64,000 bases of DNA from the NCBI RefSeq assembly GCF_900102545.1, contig NZ_FNBN01000005.1:186001-250000 (forward strand). Direction: 5' to 3'. The position numbers and the translations under genes are program-made. Positions within the stretch are counted from its first letter, which is position 1, and every line of letters starts with the position of its first letter. This document shows positions 27,902 to 35,365 of this stretch, in pieces. This stretch comes from Chitinophaga filiformis. Lineage in GTDB: Bacteria; Bacteroidota; Bacteroidia; Chitinophagales; Chitinophagaceae. The notes under the pieces were generated by a model. That model made no database searches. It saw nothing but the letters and a program-made list of their open reading frames with translations, and was not told where the DNA came from.

Positions 27902-28200
27902 TTGAACCATCTGACACAGGCAGGAAAACCACTCCCGCCTTTGAGCTGGCGCTTTCTTATTCTTGTCGGGCAAACGGCATTATGCACAATCACCGGAGGG
28001 AATGGTGCAGGTAAAGGAAAGGCAACGCTGTTCACAGACGGTGTAAAAAGTGAGCTGTTTTCAAAACAGTTCTGAACACAACGCAACAAAAGAAGCTTGA
28101 TCTTACTTTGAATGCAAGTGGAGGATTTGTAATGGTGCTGGAATGATTTAAAGATCCAGGGCCCACTGTTTTGGAACATATAAAATTGACCTTATAAAAA
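27902..28200. other. Interval before the CE1 esterase, possible coding debris
   Basis: No gene is recognised. On the + strand a frame ending in TGA near 28073 reads as a plausible protein C-terminus (LITG-like then GNGAGKGKATLFTDG), without a start, which could be the tail of a deleted PUL gene; I cannot name the family. A short palindrome (CTGTTTTCAAAACAG) lies near 28056-28070. The esterase start at 28201 is preceded by an A+T-rich stretch. Confidence 0.4.
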
Positions 28201-29103
28201 ATGAGTAACAGGCATTTGTTTATTTCGATCGTATTTATTATTGCCGGCCATATCTGCCGGGCGCAAACAGAGACGGGTTCATTTAAAACGGACACTATAC
28301 CCACTTTCCCTGATCCGCCTGCCGGATTTAATAAGCAGCATAGTAATGTACCCCGCGGAAAATTAGGAGTGGTTCAGTACAGCTCAAAAACGCTCGGAAA
28401 ACTCCGGGAAATGAGCGTGTATACGCCCCCGGGATACTCTGCTGATAAGAAATATCCGGTGTTATACCTGTTGCATGGTTTGGGCCAGAACTATGGGCAA
28501 TGGACTGAATGGTGCCAGGCAGATAACGTTGTAGACAACCTGATCGCAGAAGGTAAAATTCAGCCTGTAATAATGGTTTTTCCCAACTGCGATACTAAGC
28601 TCACCGTAACAGATACAGCGGCTGCCGGCCGTTCGGGGAGAGCAGATAATTTTGAGGGTTACGGAAAACCATTTGAAGAGGATTTGTTGAAAGATATCAT
28701 TCCCTACATCGATTCACATTATTCCACTATCAGCAGCCCGAAACATCGTGCATTGGCAGGTTTGTCAATGGGCGGCGGCCAATCGTTAAATATAGGTTTG
28801 CATCATCTGGAAACATTTGCCTATGTAGGTGGATTTTCTTCGGCGCCTAATACGAATACGTTTGGTAATATGTATACAGATGTGCAATTTATTCCGGATA
28901 TTAACGCTGCCCGGAAAAATCTGAAGCTGCTGTGGATAGGATGCGGGAATAAAGATGGCCTTTGGCGGATCAGTGAAAAGGCCCATCAGTACCTTAACGA
29001 AATTAGTTTTCCCCACGTTTGGAATGTAGACACGAATGGACATGACAATACGGAGTGGGACCGTAACTTGTATCTGTTTTCACAACAGATTTTTAAACGT
29101 TAA
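28201..29103 (+). CDS. CE1/esterase-D-like secreted alpha/beta hydrolase
   Basis: This is a predicted carbohydrate esterase (acetyl or feruloyl) of the putative esterase family. After a signal peptide (cleavage near CRA-Q) the alpha/beta-hydrolase fold includes YPVLYLLHGLGQNYGQW (oxyanion region), nucleophile Ser189 in AGLSMGGGQS, and catalytic His281 in TNGHDNTEW. The acidic residue probably lies in the GCGNKDG loop. It is 300 aa, usual for single-domain members. It follows PUL B by 355 bp and may be its last gene or a separate unit. Substrate cannot be decided; acetylated or feruloylated hemicellulose is inferred from location. Confidence 0.85.
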   Translation: MSNRHLFISIVFIIAGHICRAQTETGSFKTDTIPTFPDPPAGFNKQHSNVPRGKLGVVQYSSKTLGKLREMSVYTPPGYSADKKYPVLYLLHGLGQNYGQWTEWCQADNVVDNLIAEGKIQPVIMVFPNCDTKLTVTDTAAAGRSGRADNFEGYGKPFEEDLLKDIIPYIDSHYSTISSPKHRALAGLSMGGGQSLNIGLHHLETFAYVGGFSSAPNTNTFGNMYTDVQFIPDINAARKNLKLLWIGCGNKDGLWRISEKAHQYLNEISFPHVWNVDTNGHDNTEWDRNLYLFSQQIFKR

Positions 29104-29126
29104 TAAGAAAGGTAAATATATTAAAG

Positions 29127-29290
29127 ATGGGAAAATTCCTCCTTTACGGCATTGCGCTGCCTATTCCCTGCAGCACTTAATGCCGCCATCAGATTACCGG
29201 CACTCGTTGGCAGCAACATGGTGCTGCAACAGAATGACAGTGTAACCATCTGGGGGTGGGCAAACCGCCAAATGGATAGGGGCCTATTTC
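29127..29290 (+). pseudogene. Frameshifted 5' fragment of a SASA acetylesterase gene
   Basis: An ATG at 29127 opens a signal-peptide-like start that hits a stop after 17 codons. In another frame, from about 29155, the DNA reads LNAAIRLPALVGSNMVLQQ and then SVTIWGWA, the unmistakable N-terminal beta-sandwich of SASA esterases (compare SLPHVFGDSMVLQRG in the gene at 15827). The match ends at about 29272. The catalytic SGQSNM part is absent. This is a decayed, truncated gene that once followed the CE1 esterase. Confidence 0.75.
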
Positions 29291-29306
29291 AAAGTTAGCT
29301 TCACGA

Positions 29307-29444
29307 TCATGTCTTCAGCTTCCCATATTCAGATGTATCCATCCGTTTGTTGAACATCGCCCATTCGCCCTCGCCTAGAACCGAGTACAGTCCAAAATGA
29401 ATAAACAATCCAAACTTGGAATCTTTCCACCATTGCAGGTCTTC
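29307..29444 (-). pseudogene. Fragment of a GH29 alpha-L-fucosidase gene
   Basis: On the - strand, 45 codons from 29444 to a stop at 29307 read DLQWWKDSKFGLFIHFGLYS, then LGEGEWAMFNKRMD and EYGKL. This is the first barrel segment of GH29 alpha-L-fucosidases, including the conserved GLFIH-GLYS block and the W in GEW. The frame is closed immediately upstream and downstream, so both the signal peptide and the rest of the barrel with its catalytic Asp are gone. Fucosidases belong to xyloglucan loci, so its loss would change what the strain can debranch. Confidence 0.75.
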
Positions 29445-29536
29445 GCAAAATTACCCTGTTTATCCCGGGACAGCTTCCTCAAATGTTACAATTAATGGTA
29501 TAGGATGTTGCAGGTGAAACATCATTGAAAGATCTA

Positions 29537-30406
29537 TCATATAGACTGAACACGATACCGCAAGGGTGTAATACCCCTTTGTGCTTTAAAAATTGCGATA
29601 AAGTGACTTGGATTAGGATAACCAAGTCGGTAACTGATCTCGTTTACACTCAGATCAGTGAAATGTAATAAACGTTCTGCTTCCATAACGCAATGCTCCT
29701 GGATAATTGACATCGTGGATCTGCCAGTAAGTTGCTTCAAGGTATCATTGAGATGAGCGGTAGAAATAGCAAGCCTTTTTGCATATTCGGACGGCTTCTT
29801 CCACTCGTTGTAATGCTGGTAAAGCAAGGCCAGGAATTGCTGTTTAATTTGTTGTGGCCTGTTATTTTTTCGACTCCCTGTTTCCGCAATATGCAAAGCA
29901 AGGCCATTTATAATGTGTAAAACGCCGGTTAATATCGCTGCAATTGCTTTATGCCTGGTATCCGAAGGTTGTTCATACAGCGCCTGTATTACCGTTAATA
30001 ATTTTTGAACTTGCCGGAAGGCTGCATCAGATGGAGATTGATGCATCGGCAAAAGATATTTGCACCTGGAGTCCAGGTCGTTTCGTAATTGTGGATCAAC
30101 TAAAGCCGGATCAAAATCAATGATCCAGCCAGATAATGGTGTTTGCGGTGTAAGCAGGTGCACTTGTCCGGGAAACACAACCATTAAAAAAGGGCCCTCT
30201 GACTCGATTTTCTCAAAATCAATATTTCCGCCTAGTTTTCCCTGCTCTATAATAACCAGCATGTAGTGATCATCACGATGAGGGAAAGCAATACTGTGCT
30301 CACCGGCAACCTCAGTGCCAGGATCGAGTTTATTCAGCTTTATTCCTTTGGATCCTGAATCGGCCATGCGGAACTTAGGAATATGCACAATCTTATTTTT
30401 TGCCAT
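29537..30406 (-). CDS. AraC-family transcriptional regulator
   Basis: A 289-aa cytoplasmic regulator with an N-terminal cupin-like sensing domain (about 20-130; HRDDHYMLVIIEQG, then PFLMVVFPGQVHLL) and a C-terminal AraC-type double helix-turn-helix (about 190-285; YAKRLAISTAHLNDTLK and EISYRLGYPNPSHFIAIFK). Small molecules bound in the cupin usually set its activity. It is divergent from the monooxygenase gene at 30597 with 190 bp between the starts, the classic layout for a regulator controlling its neighbour. No glycan link is apparent, in contrast to the adjacent PULs. Confidence 0.9.
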   Translation of the reverse strand: MAKNKIVHIPKFRMADSGSKGIKLNKLDPGTEVAGEHSIAFPHRDDHYMLVIIEQGKLGGNIDFEKIESEGPFLMVVFPGQVHLLTPQTPLSGWIIDFDPALVDPQLRNDLDSRCKYLLPMHQSPSDAAFRQVQKLLTVIQALYEQPSDTRHKAIAAILTGVLHIINGLALHIAETGSRKNNRPQQIKQQFLALLYQHYNEWKKPSEYAKRLAISTAHLNDTLKQLTGRSTMSIIQEHCVMEAERLLHFTDLSVNEISYRLGYPNPSHFIAIFKAQRGITPLRYRVQSI

Positions 30407-30478
30407 TTTTTGCCAGTAGCCAATTGTTTAAATCACTGCCTCAAAAGAGAATGTGGGTTATAGTTGTTACTTATCGTA

Positions 30479-30486
30479 CAAATGTA
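30479..30486 (-). promoter_or_regulatory. -7 box for the AraC gene
   Basis: On the - strand TACATTTG matches TAnnTTTG exactly, 73 bp before the AraC start. No clear -33 TTTG is seen. Confidence 0.45.
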
Positions 30487-30551
30487 TTATAAATCCGCGA
30501 TTCCTGATATAAATGCCCGTTATCCTGATGTTTTCAGGTTAATGGTCCCTC

Positions 30552-30559
30552 TATCTTTG
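30552..30559 (+). promoter_or_regulatory. -7 box for the monooxygenase operon
   Basis: TATCTTTG matches TAnnTTTG exactly, 38 bp before the start codon; a T-rich -33-like element (TTTTC) begins at 30531. It is 65 bp from the oppositely oriented AraC promoter, so one regulator could act on both. Confidence 0.55.
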
Positions 30560-30596
30560 CATTTAGATAGTACAAACATTAAAGAATATAAAAGTA

Positions 30597-31745
30597 ATGG
30601 TAGACAATTTCAATAACCCTGGAAGGGCGAAGCTTCGAGTAGTTATTGCAGGGGGAGGTTTAGTGGGTATGACAGCCGCAATTGCTTTCAAGCGTTTAGG
30701 GGCAGACGTATGTGTCCTTGAACAGGCTTCAGCAATCAGAGCAGCCGGTGCCTCTATAAACCTATGGAAAAATGCATTAGATGTATTTGACGATCTTGGA
30801 ATCGGTGAGCAGATCCGTTCCATTGGAGCCCCTTTAGAAGCATGGTTTCACAACGCTTCCGGGCATCGCTTCCGGGCTGCTGGTTTTGATCCGGAAGATT
30901 ATGCATTCACCCTCTTTTCAAGACCCATATTGAATACTATACTTGGTGATGCGGTTGGACAAGAATATATTCTGTTAAACAGTAAACTGGCAAGTTTTGA
31001 GGAAGGAGCCAATAAGGTAACGGTTACATTGACAGATGGCAGAAGGGTTGAGGCCGACCTTTTAATCGGAGCGGACGGGGTATACTCTACGGTGCGCCAG
31101 CAAATGCTACCAGGGTATCCTGCAATGGAGCATAAAGGCCATCATGTCTGGAGGGCTGTGGTTCCGTTAGATGGTCAGCAAATTGATAATACGATCCTAA
31201 CCGTAGGGGCTGACCGTACCAGGGGCGGATTAGCCAAAACTTTCGACGACCAGGTATTCTGGATGATCAACCAGTTTAACAGCGCTAAACCTACAGGAAC
31301 GAAAAAAGAAGAGGCCTTACGTCGTGCCCGAAACCTGAATGATGGGAAATGGGGCGAATCGCTTATCAGATTGATCGAATCGACTCCCGAAGATAAAATC
31401 TTGTTTAATCAGATCCTGTATGTCCCTGAGTTGCCTTTTTGGGTATCAACGCGTGTAGCACTTATTGGTGACGCGGCACATGGCCTTTCCCCTCACATTG
31501 CGGCAGGTGGTGCATTAGGTATCGAAGATGTGATGGTGCTCACCAATGCTATAAAAGCCGAACCCGATTTGGCTGCTGCCCTTAACCGCTATCAGAAGCA
31601 GCGGATGCCTTATTTTGAGACAGTACGCAGGTTTTCGAATGATGTGGAACAGTCCAGGGATTATAAGGATTTTGCCACACGATACGCCGCGTTTACGCAC
31701 TGGATGCTCAATGAGGGTTATAGTGCTGCGCGATCGTCACAATAG
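30597..31745 (+). CDS. FAD-dependent monooxygenase, TetX-like
   Basis: A group A flavoprotein monooxygenase of 382 aa that would hydroxylate a small aromatic or polyketide-like molecule using NAD(P)H and oxygen. The Rossmann motif VVIAGGGLVGMTAAIAFKR is near the N-terminus, followed by the acidic residue in VCVLEQA that binds the FAD ribose. The second FAD motif, ALIGDAAHGLSPHIAAGG, is at about residue 285. LLIGADGVYSTVRQ is the DG motif. No signal peptide. Known relatives include the tetracycline-inactivating TetX proteins and salicylate hydroxylases; the sequence alone does not decide. It is co-oriented with an MFS exporter 9 bp downstream. Confidence 0.88.
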   Translation: MVDNFNNPGRAKLRVVIAGGGLVGMTAAIAFKRLGADVCVLEQASAIRAAGASINLWKNALDVFDDLGIGEQIRSIGAPLEAWFHNASGHRFRAAGFDPEDYAFTLFSRPILNTILGDAVGQEYILLNSKLASFEEGANKVTVTLTDGRRVEADLLIGADGVYSTVRQQMLPGYPAMEHKGHHVWRAVVPLDGQQIDNTILTVGADRTRGGLAKTFDDQVFWMINQFNSAKPTGTKKEEALRRARNLNDGKWGESLIRLIESTPEDKILFNQILYVPELPFWVSTRVALIGDAAHGLSPHIAAGGALGIEDVMVLTNAIKAEPDLAAALNRYQKQRMPYFETVRRFSNDVEQSRDYKDFATRYAAFTHWMLNEGYSAARSSQ

Positions 31746-31754
31746 TAAAATTAA

Positions 31755-33017
31755 ATGGCTTTCTTAAACATGCAAAGTCTGAAACATCATACTTTTCGCG
31801 CTTTCCAAAATCGGAACTTCACCTTGTTCTTCATGGGTCAATCACTATCACAAATAGGCACATGGACGCAGCAGACAGCGGTTATATGGATTGTCTATAC
31901 GTTTACCCATTCCTCTTCCATGATAGGTGTGGCAGTGTTTGCGCAACTATTTCCCTCATTTCTGCTTTCTATTTTCGGAGGTATAATTACTGATAGATAT
32001 AACAGGTATAAAATTTTGATTTTTACCCAAATTGCAGCAATGATACAAGCAATATTCCTTGCTGCGTTGGTGTTCACTAATCATTATGTTATATGGCAAA
32101 TACTTTTGCTTAGCATTGTTCTTGGTGCGATTAATGCGCTTGACGTACCGGCCCGGCAAACGATCGTACATGAAATGGTTAATAACAAAGCAGATCTGAC
32201 CAATGCTATTGCGCTTAATTCTGCTATGGCAAATTTGGCCAAGCTTACAGGGCCGGCATTATCGGGGCTAATCTTGCAGCGCTTTGGTGCAAGTACTTGC
32301 TTTATTATAAATGCCGGAAGTTTTATTGCGGTGATCATTTCCCTGCTACTGATGAAGCTTCCAAAGTACCAGCCACCTCCGGTAAAGAAAAAAGTAATTT
32401 CAGAATTGGCAGAAGGATTCAGCTATCTCCGGCAAACGCCTGCCATTTCCATGGTTATCCTGCTGATTACTTGTCTGAGTATGCTGATCTTACCTTATGA
32501 TACGCTGGAGCCAGTCTTTGCTAAGGTAGTTTTTAAAGGGAACGCCGCAACTTACGGCTATATCAGCAGCAGCATAGGCCTTGGTGCGTTGATTGGTACA
32601 CTACTGATAGCCTCAGTTCCCAACGGCTTCGATCTGATAAAAATTGTACTGGCAAGCATCTTTACAATGGCCATCGGATTGATCCTGTTTTCTCAAACCA
32701 GAACGCTAAGCCTGGCACTACCATTTGCTTTGATCCTGGGTGCAGGCTCCATAACTCCAATATCAACAAGTATCACGATCATTCAAACGGAGACGCATCC
32801 CCGGATGAGAGGTCGTGTTATGGGTTACGTCGTATTAGCGTTCTTCGGAATGTTACCTCTTGGAAGCTTACTGATAAGTACACTTTCACAACAAATAGGA
32901 GCGCCGATGACTATGTTGTGTCAGGGAATAGCAGGTCTTTTGATCGTTGCTGTGTTCTATAGACTGTTTAGAATAAACCGGCTAAGTAGTGCTGATACAA
33001 GCTTAGATGTAAATTGA
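31755..33017 (+). CDS. MFS transporter (MFS_3 / EntS-like efflux family)
   Basis: An inner-membrane major facilitator of 420 aa with about 12 hydrophobic segments. The start NRNFTLFFMGQSLSQIGTW is characteristic of the MFS_3 group, which includes enterobactin and macrolide exporters. The loop between helices 2 and 3 has the motif-A-like GGIITDRYNRYK. VPARQTIVHEMV and the GPALSGLI segment are also family-typical. It begins 9 bp after the monooxygenase stop, so the two are probably co-transcribed and together modify and expel a toxic compound (inference). The internal ATG at codon 6 is an alternative start. Confidence 0.88.
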   Translation: MAFLNMQSLKHHTFRAFQNRNFTLFFMGQSLSQIGTWTQQTAVIWIVYTFTHSSSMIGVAVFAQLFPSFLLSIFGGIITDRYNRYKILIFTQIAAMIQAIFLAALVFTNHYVIWQILLLSIVLGAINALDVPARQTIVHEMVNNKADLTNAIALNSAMANLAKLTGPALSGLILQRFGASTCFIINAGSFIAVIISLLLMKLPKYQPPPVKKKVISELAEGFSYLRQTPAISMVILLITCLSMLILPYDTLEPVFAKVVFKGNAATYGYISSSIGLGALIGTLLIASVPNGFDLIKIVLASIFTMAIGLILFSQTRTLSLALPFALILGAGSITPISTSITIIQTETHPRMRGRVMGYVVLAFFGMLPLGSLLISTLSQQIGAPMTMLCQGIAGLLIVAVFYRLFRINRLSSADTSLDVN

Positions 33018-33090
33018 ATATGGCGATTATAATTTTCTCTGTTACATATATTTTACTTACCTGATAAATCAATTTTTTTAAAAACTTATA

Positions 33091-33732
33091 ATGAAAATAG
33101 CGATCATAGGTGCTTCTGCAGGAATAGGTGCAGAAGCTGTAAAACTCGCATTGGAGCGTGGGCATTCAATCAGGGCGCTTTCAAGAAACAATGCATCTCT
33201 GCCCGAACATGAGTCATTAACTAAGATAACCGGCACTGCATTATCAGCGGGTGATCTTAAAGAATCTATTGCCGGAACGGACGCAGTGATTGTGACCGTT
33301 GGAACTAAAAAGAAAAAAGGAACGACCTTGTTTTCCGATCTGGCTAAAACCTTGTTAATGGTCACATCGGAATTGAACTACATGGGGGCAGTGATTATAG
33401 TCACCGGCTTTGGCACTGGCGAAAGCGCTCGTTATTTAACCTTTTTTCTGCGCCTGGTCATCAATCTTTTTCTAAAGGATCAATATAAGGACAAGACACG
33501 TTTGGAGAAAATAATCTCTGAGAGCTCTATGAACTGGGAGTTTGTGAAACCTGGAATGTTAACTAATGGACCACTAACATCAAACTACAAGGTAATAAGT
33601 AAACTATTTAAAGGAATAAAAATAAGCAAGATTTCCAGAGCAGATGTAGCAGACTATCTTGTCAAAGAAGCAGAACATTCCAAATTTTTACATTGTCATG
33701 TTGCGTTAACAGGTTGTAAAGAAATTGTCTGA
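33091..33732 (+). CDS. NAD(P)-binding atypical SDR oxidoreductase
   Basis: A 213-aa Rossmann-fold protein of the NAD(P)H-binding atypical short-chain dehydrogenase group. The dinucleotide motif is IAIIGASAGIGAEAVKLAL at the N-terminus, with Arg and Ser after strand 2 (IRALSRN) suggesting NADP. DAVIVTVGT follows strand 4. The usual Tyr-x3-Lys catalytic pair of classical SDRs is not evident, as often in this group. The end WEFVKPGMLTNGPLT is family-typical. It lies 73 bp after the MFS gene. Its last 8 bp overlap the DUF1016 open frame. Function unknown beyond cofactor binding. Confidence 0.8.
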   Translation: MKIAIIGASAGIGAEAVKLALERGHSIRALSRNNASLPEHESLTKITGTALSAGDLKESIAGTDAVIVTVGTKKKKGTTLFSDLAKTLLMVTSELNYMGAVIIVTGFGTGESARYLTFFLRLVINLFLKDQYKDKTRLEKIISESSMNWEFVKPGMLTNGPLTSNYKVISKLFKGIKISKISRADVADYLVKEAEHSKFLHCHVALTGCKEIV

Positions 33733-34402
33733 CCAGCTGATAGAAGCCTTTGGCAAAGGGTGGGATGACAAGACGCTGCGGCATTGTCTCCGCTGTGCAG
33801 AGACTTTCTCCGAAGCACAAATTGTCTCCGCAGTGCAGAGACAATTAAGCTGGACACATATAAAATCAATTGTTTATCTCAAAGATGAGCTACAACGTGA
33901 ATTTTACCTGACAATGGCGTCAAATGAAAGATGGAGCAGCCGCCAACTGCAGGAGCGGATAAATTCTATGTTGTATGAGCGTACAGCTATTAGCAAGAAG
34001 CCAGAGTTAATCATTCAAAATGATCTTGAACTCTTACGGAGCAATAAAGAAATGACAACGGATCTTACATTTAAAGATCCATATATTCTGAATTTTTTAG
34101 GGTTACAGGATAGCTATAGCGAAAGAGATCTGGAGCAAAGTATTATATATCAGTTGCAGTTATTTATTTTGGAGCTGGGTAATGACTTCGCATTTTTATC
34201 CCGGCAAAAACGTATTTCTATCGATGATACCGATTATTATATAGATCTTTTATTTTATCATCGTAAGTTAAGACGTCTGGTCGCAATAGATCTAAAGCTG
34301 GGTAAATTTGAGCATGGCCATAAAAGCCAAATGGAATTATATCACCATAAAAAAGTGGGTACAATTAAGCACTTTTGCTCGATTATACCCACTTTTACTT
34401 AG
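33725..34402 (+). pseudogene. DUF1016/YhcG-type PDDEXK nuclease gene, truncated at both ends
   Basis: The frame encodes the middle of a YhcG-like protein, a family of about 340 aa with an N-terminal DUF1016_N domain and a C-terminal PDDEXK nuclease fold. Recognisable parts are RQLSWTHIKSIVYLKDELQR, MLYERTAISKKPE, the nuclease strands YIDLLFYHRKLRRLVAIDLK with Asp and the D-x-K pair, and GKFEHGHKSQMELY. Residues corresponding to the first 60-80 are missing: the frame emerges inside the end of the SDR gene, and the only start is TTG. After QMELY the normal LRWL-x-KY continuation is replaced by sequence that reads into the tRNA-Asp terminator. It is probably a non-functional remnant of a mobile or defence-associated gene. 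Confidence 0.75.
34351..34396 (-). terminator. Hairpin terminator of tRNA-Asp
   Basis: AAAAGTGGGTA (34351-34361) and TACCCACTTTT (34386-34396) form an 11-bp stem. On the - strand it begins 10 bp after the 3' end of the tRNA and ends in a T-rich run, fitting a terminator for the tRNA. It also lies inside the last codons of the truncated DUF1016 frame. Confidence 0.75.
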
Positions 34403-34405
34403 TTG

Positions 34406-34479
34406 CGGACCAGACGGGACTCGAACCCGCGACCTCCGCCGTGACAGGGCGGCATTCTAACCAACTGAACTACTGATCC
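34406..34479 (-). tRNA. tRNA-Asp (GUC)
   Basis: On the - strand a 74-nt cloverleaf: acceptor stem GGATCAG pairs with CTGGTCC, the discriminator base is G as expected for tRNA-Asp, the D arm contains AGTTGGTTAGAA, the anticodon loop CTGTCAC (anticodon GTC at 34445-34443) closes with a CCGCC/GGCGG stem, and the T arm reads GCGGGTTCGAGTCCCGT. CCA is not encoded. Confidence 0.97.
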
Positions 34480-34498
34480 TTCCCGTTTGTCGGGGGTG

Positions 34499-34531
34499 CA
34501 AATATATGAACATTTATTTCAATTGCGCAAA
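34499..34531 (-). promoter_or_regulatory. Promoter of tRNA-Asp
   Basis: On the - strand TTTG (34531-34528), 21 bp, then TATATTTG (34506-34499): an exact match to the Bacteroidota primary-sigma promoter, 20 bp upstream of the tRNA 5' end. It is the cleanest promoter in the window. Confidence 0.8.
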
Positions 34532-34627
34532 TAAATTATGTAGAAATATTTACAACTCTGAAATCCCCGCAACAGATATGCGTAAAAAGTACCCTTCCAG
34601 CGCCTGTCTGCATGAAATCCTGACTAA

Positions 34628-34658
34628 TTTGTACATTTACCACTTTTCTTTAGATTTA
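34628..34658 (+). promoter_or_regulatory. Promoter of the ECF sigma operon (PUL D)
   Basis: TTTG (34628-34631), 19 bp, then TAGATTTA (34651-34658), close to TTTG-N19-21-TAnnTTTG, 38 bp before the sigma gene start. Confidence 0.55.
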
Positions 34659-34695
34659 CACCATTTAGGGGGTTCCTACTAATGTACAATTTGAT

Positions 34696-35286
34696 ATGGA
34701 TCGTATGCCATCCGAGGAAGAGGTGTTGTTAAGGATGAAGCAGGGAGATGAGTCTGCGTTCACGAAGATCTACCGGCACTATCACGCCTCTCTTTACATC
34801 TATGTATTGCGGTTTTGCAAGGTTCCTTCGCTTGCAGAAGATCTGGTACATGATGTATTCCTCAAGGTATGGGAGATCAGGGATCGTATTAACCCGGAAC
34901 TGTCCTTTACAGGATATTTATACAGGATCGCCAGGAACCATGTTATAAAGACGATCGACAAACTCGCCACTGATAAAGTGCTCAGAGACCAGTTATACAA
35001 CCAGCTGAATGAAGCCGCCGGTACCCAGCCGGAACAGGAGGTGCGGGCCAGGGAATATGAACGCTTATTCCAGGAAGCGCTGGTAAGAATGCCTCCCCAA
35101 CGGCTGAACGTATTCAAATTATGCCGGCAGGAGGGGAAAAGCTATGACGAAGTAGCCTTTTTGCTGGGTATTTCCAGAAATGCCGTTAAGAAACATATGG
35201 TCCTGAGCATGCGCTTCATATACGATTATGTGCACCGGCATGGCGATATTCTGCTCGCCATTTACCTCGCCGGAAAAATTCTTTAA
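34696..35286 (+). CDS. ECF RNA polymerase sigma factor (PUL D)
   Basis: A 196-aa extracytoplasmic-function sigma factor that directs RNA polymerase to the PUL D genes once released from the FecR anti-sigma. Region 2 spans about 20-90 (DESAFTKIYRHYH, AEDLVHDVFLKVWE) with YLYRIARNHVI at its end; region 4 spans about 130-180 (RMPPQRLNVFKLCRQEGKSY, then EVAFLLGISRNAVKKHM). The ATG at 34696 fits the family's start length. It precedes the fecR gene by 79 bp and a SusC with STN domain beyond that, the standard order for trans-envelope signalling. Confidence 0.93.
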   Translation: MDRMPSEEEVLLRMKQGDESAFTKIYRHYHASLYIYVLRFCKVPSLAEDLVHDVFLKVWEIRDRINPELSFTGYLYRIARNHVIKTIDKLATDKVLRDQLYNQLNEAAGTQPEQEVRAREYERLFQEALVRMPPQRLNVFKLCRQEGKSYDEVAFLLGISRNAVKKHMVLSMRFIYDYVHRHGDILLAIYLAGKIL

Positions 35287-35365
35287 CTTTTTTTTAAGAT
35301 GGAGGTACCCTGTTTGATGATTTGCGGATAATATATACAGTACCCGCAAAAGGTGCTTATCATTT

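Noticed and set aside
33783..33842. A 22-bp direct repeat (one mismatch) with 38-bp period, partly palindromic
   Set aside because: Both copies encode conserved DUF1016 residues in two different frames, and there are only two copies; not a CRISPR or a binding array.
34274..34286. A 13-bp match to the tRNA-Asp 3' end inside the DUF1016 fragment, as possible attachment site
   Set aside because: It is in inverted orientation to the tRNA, has a one-base gap, and codes for the conserved RRLVAID segment; no matching second site was seen.
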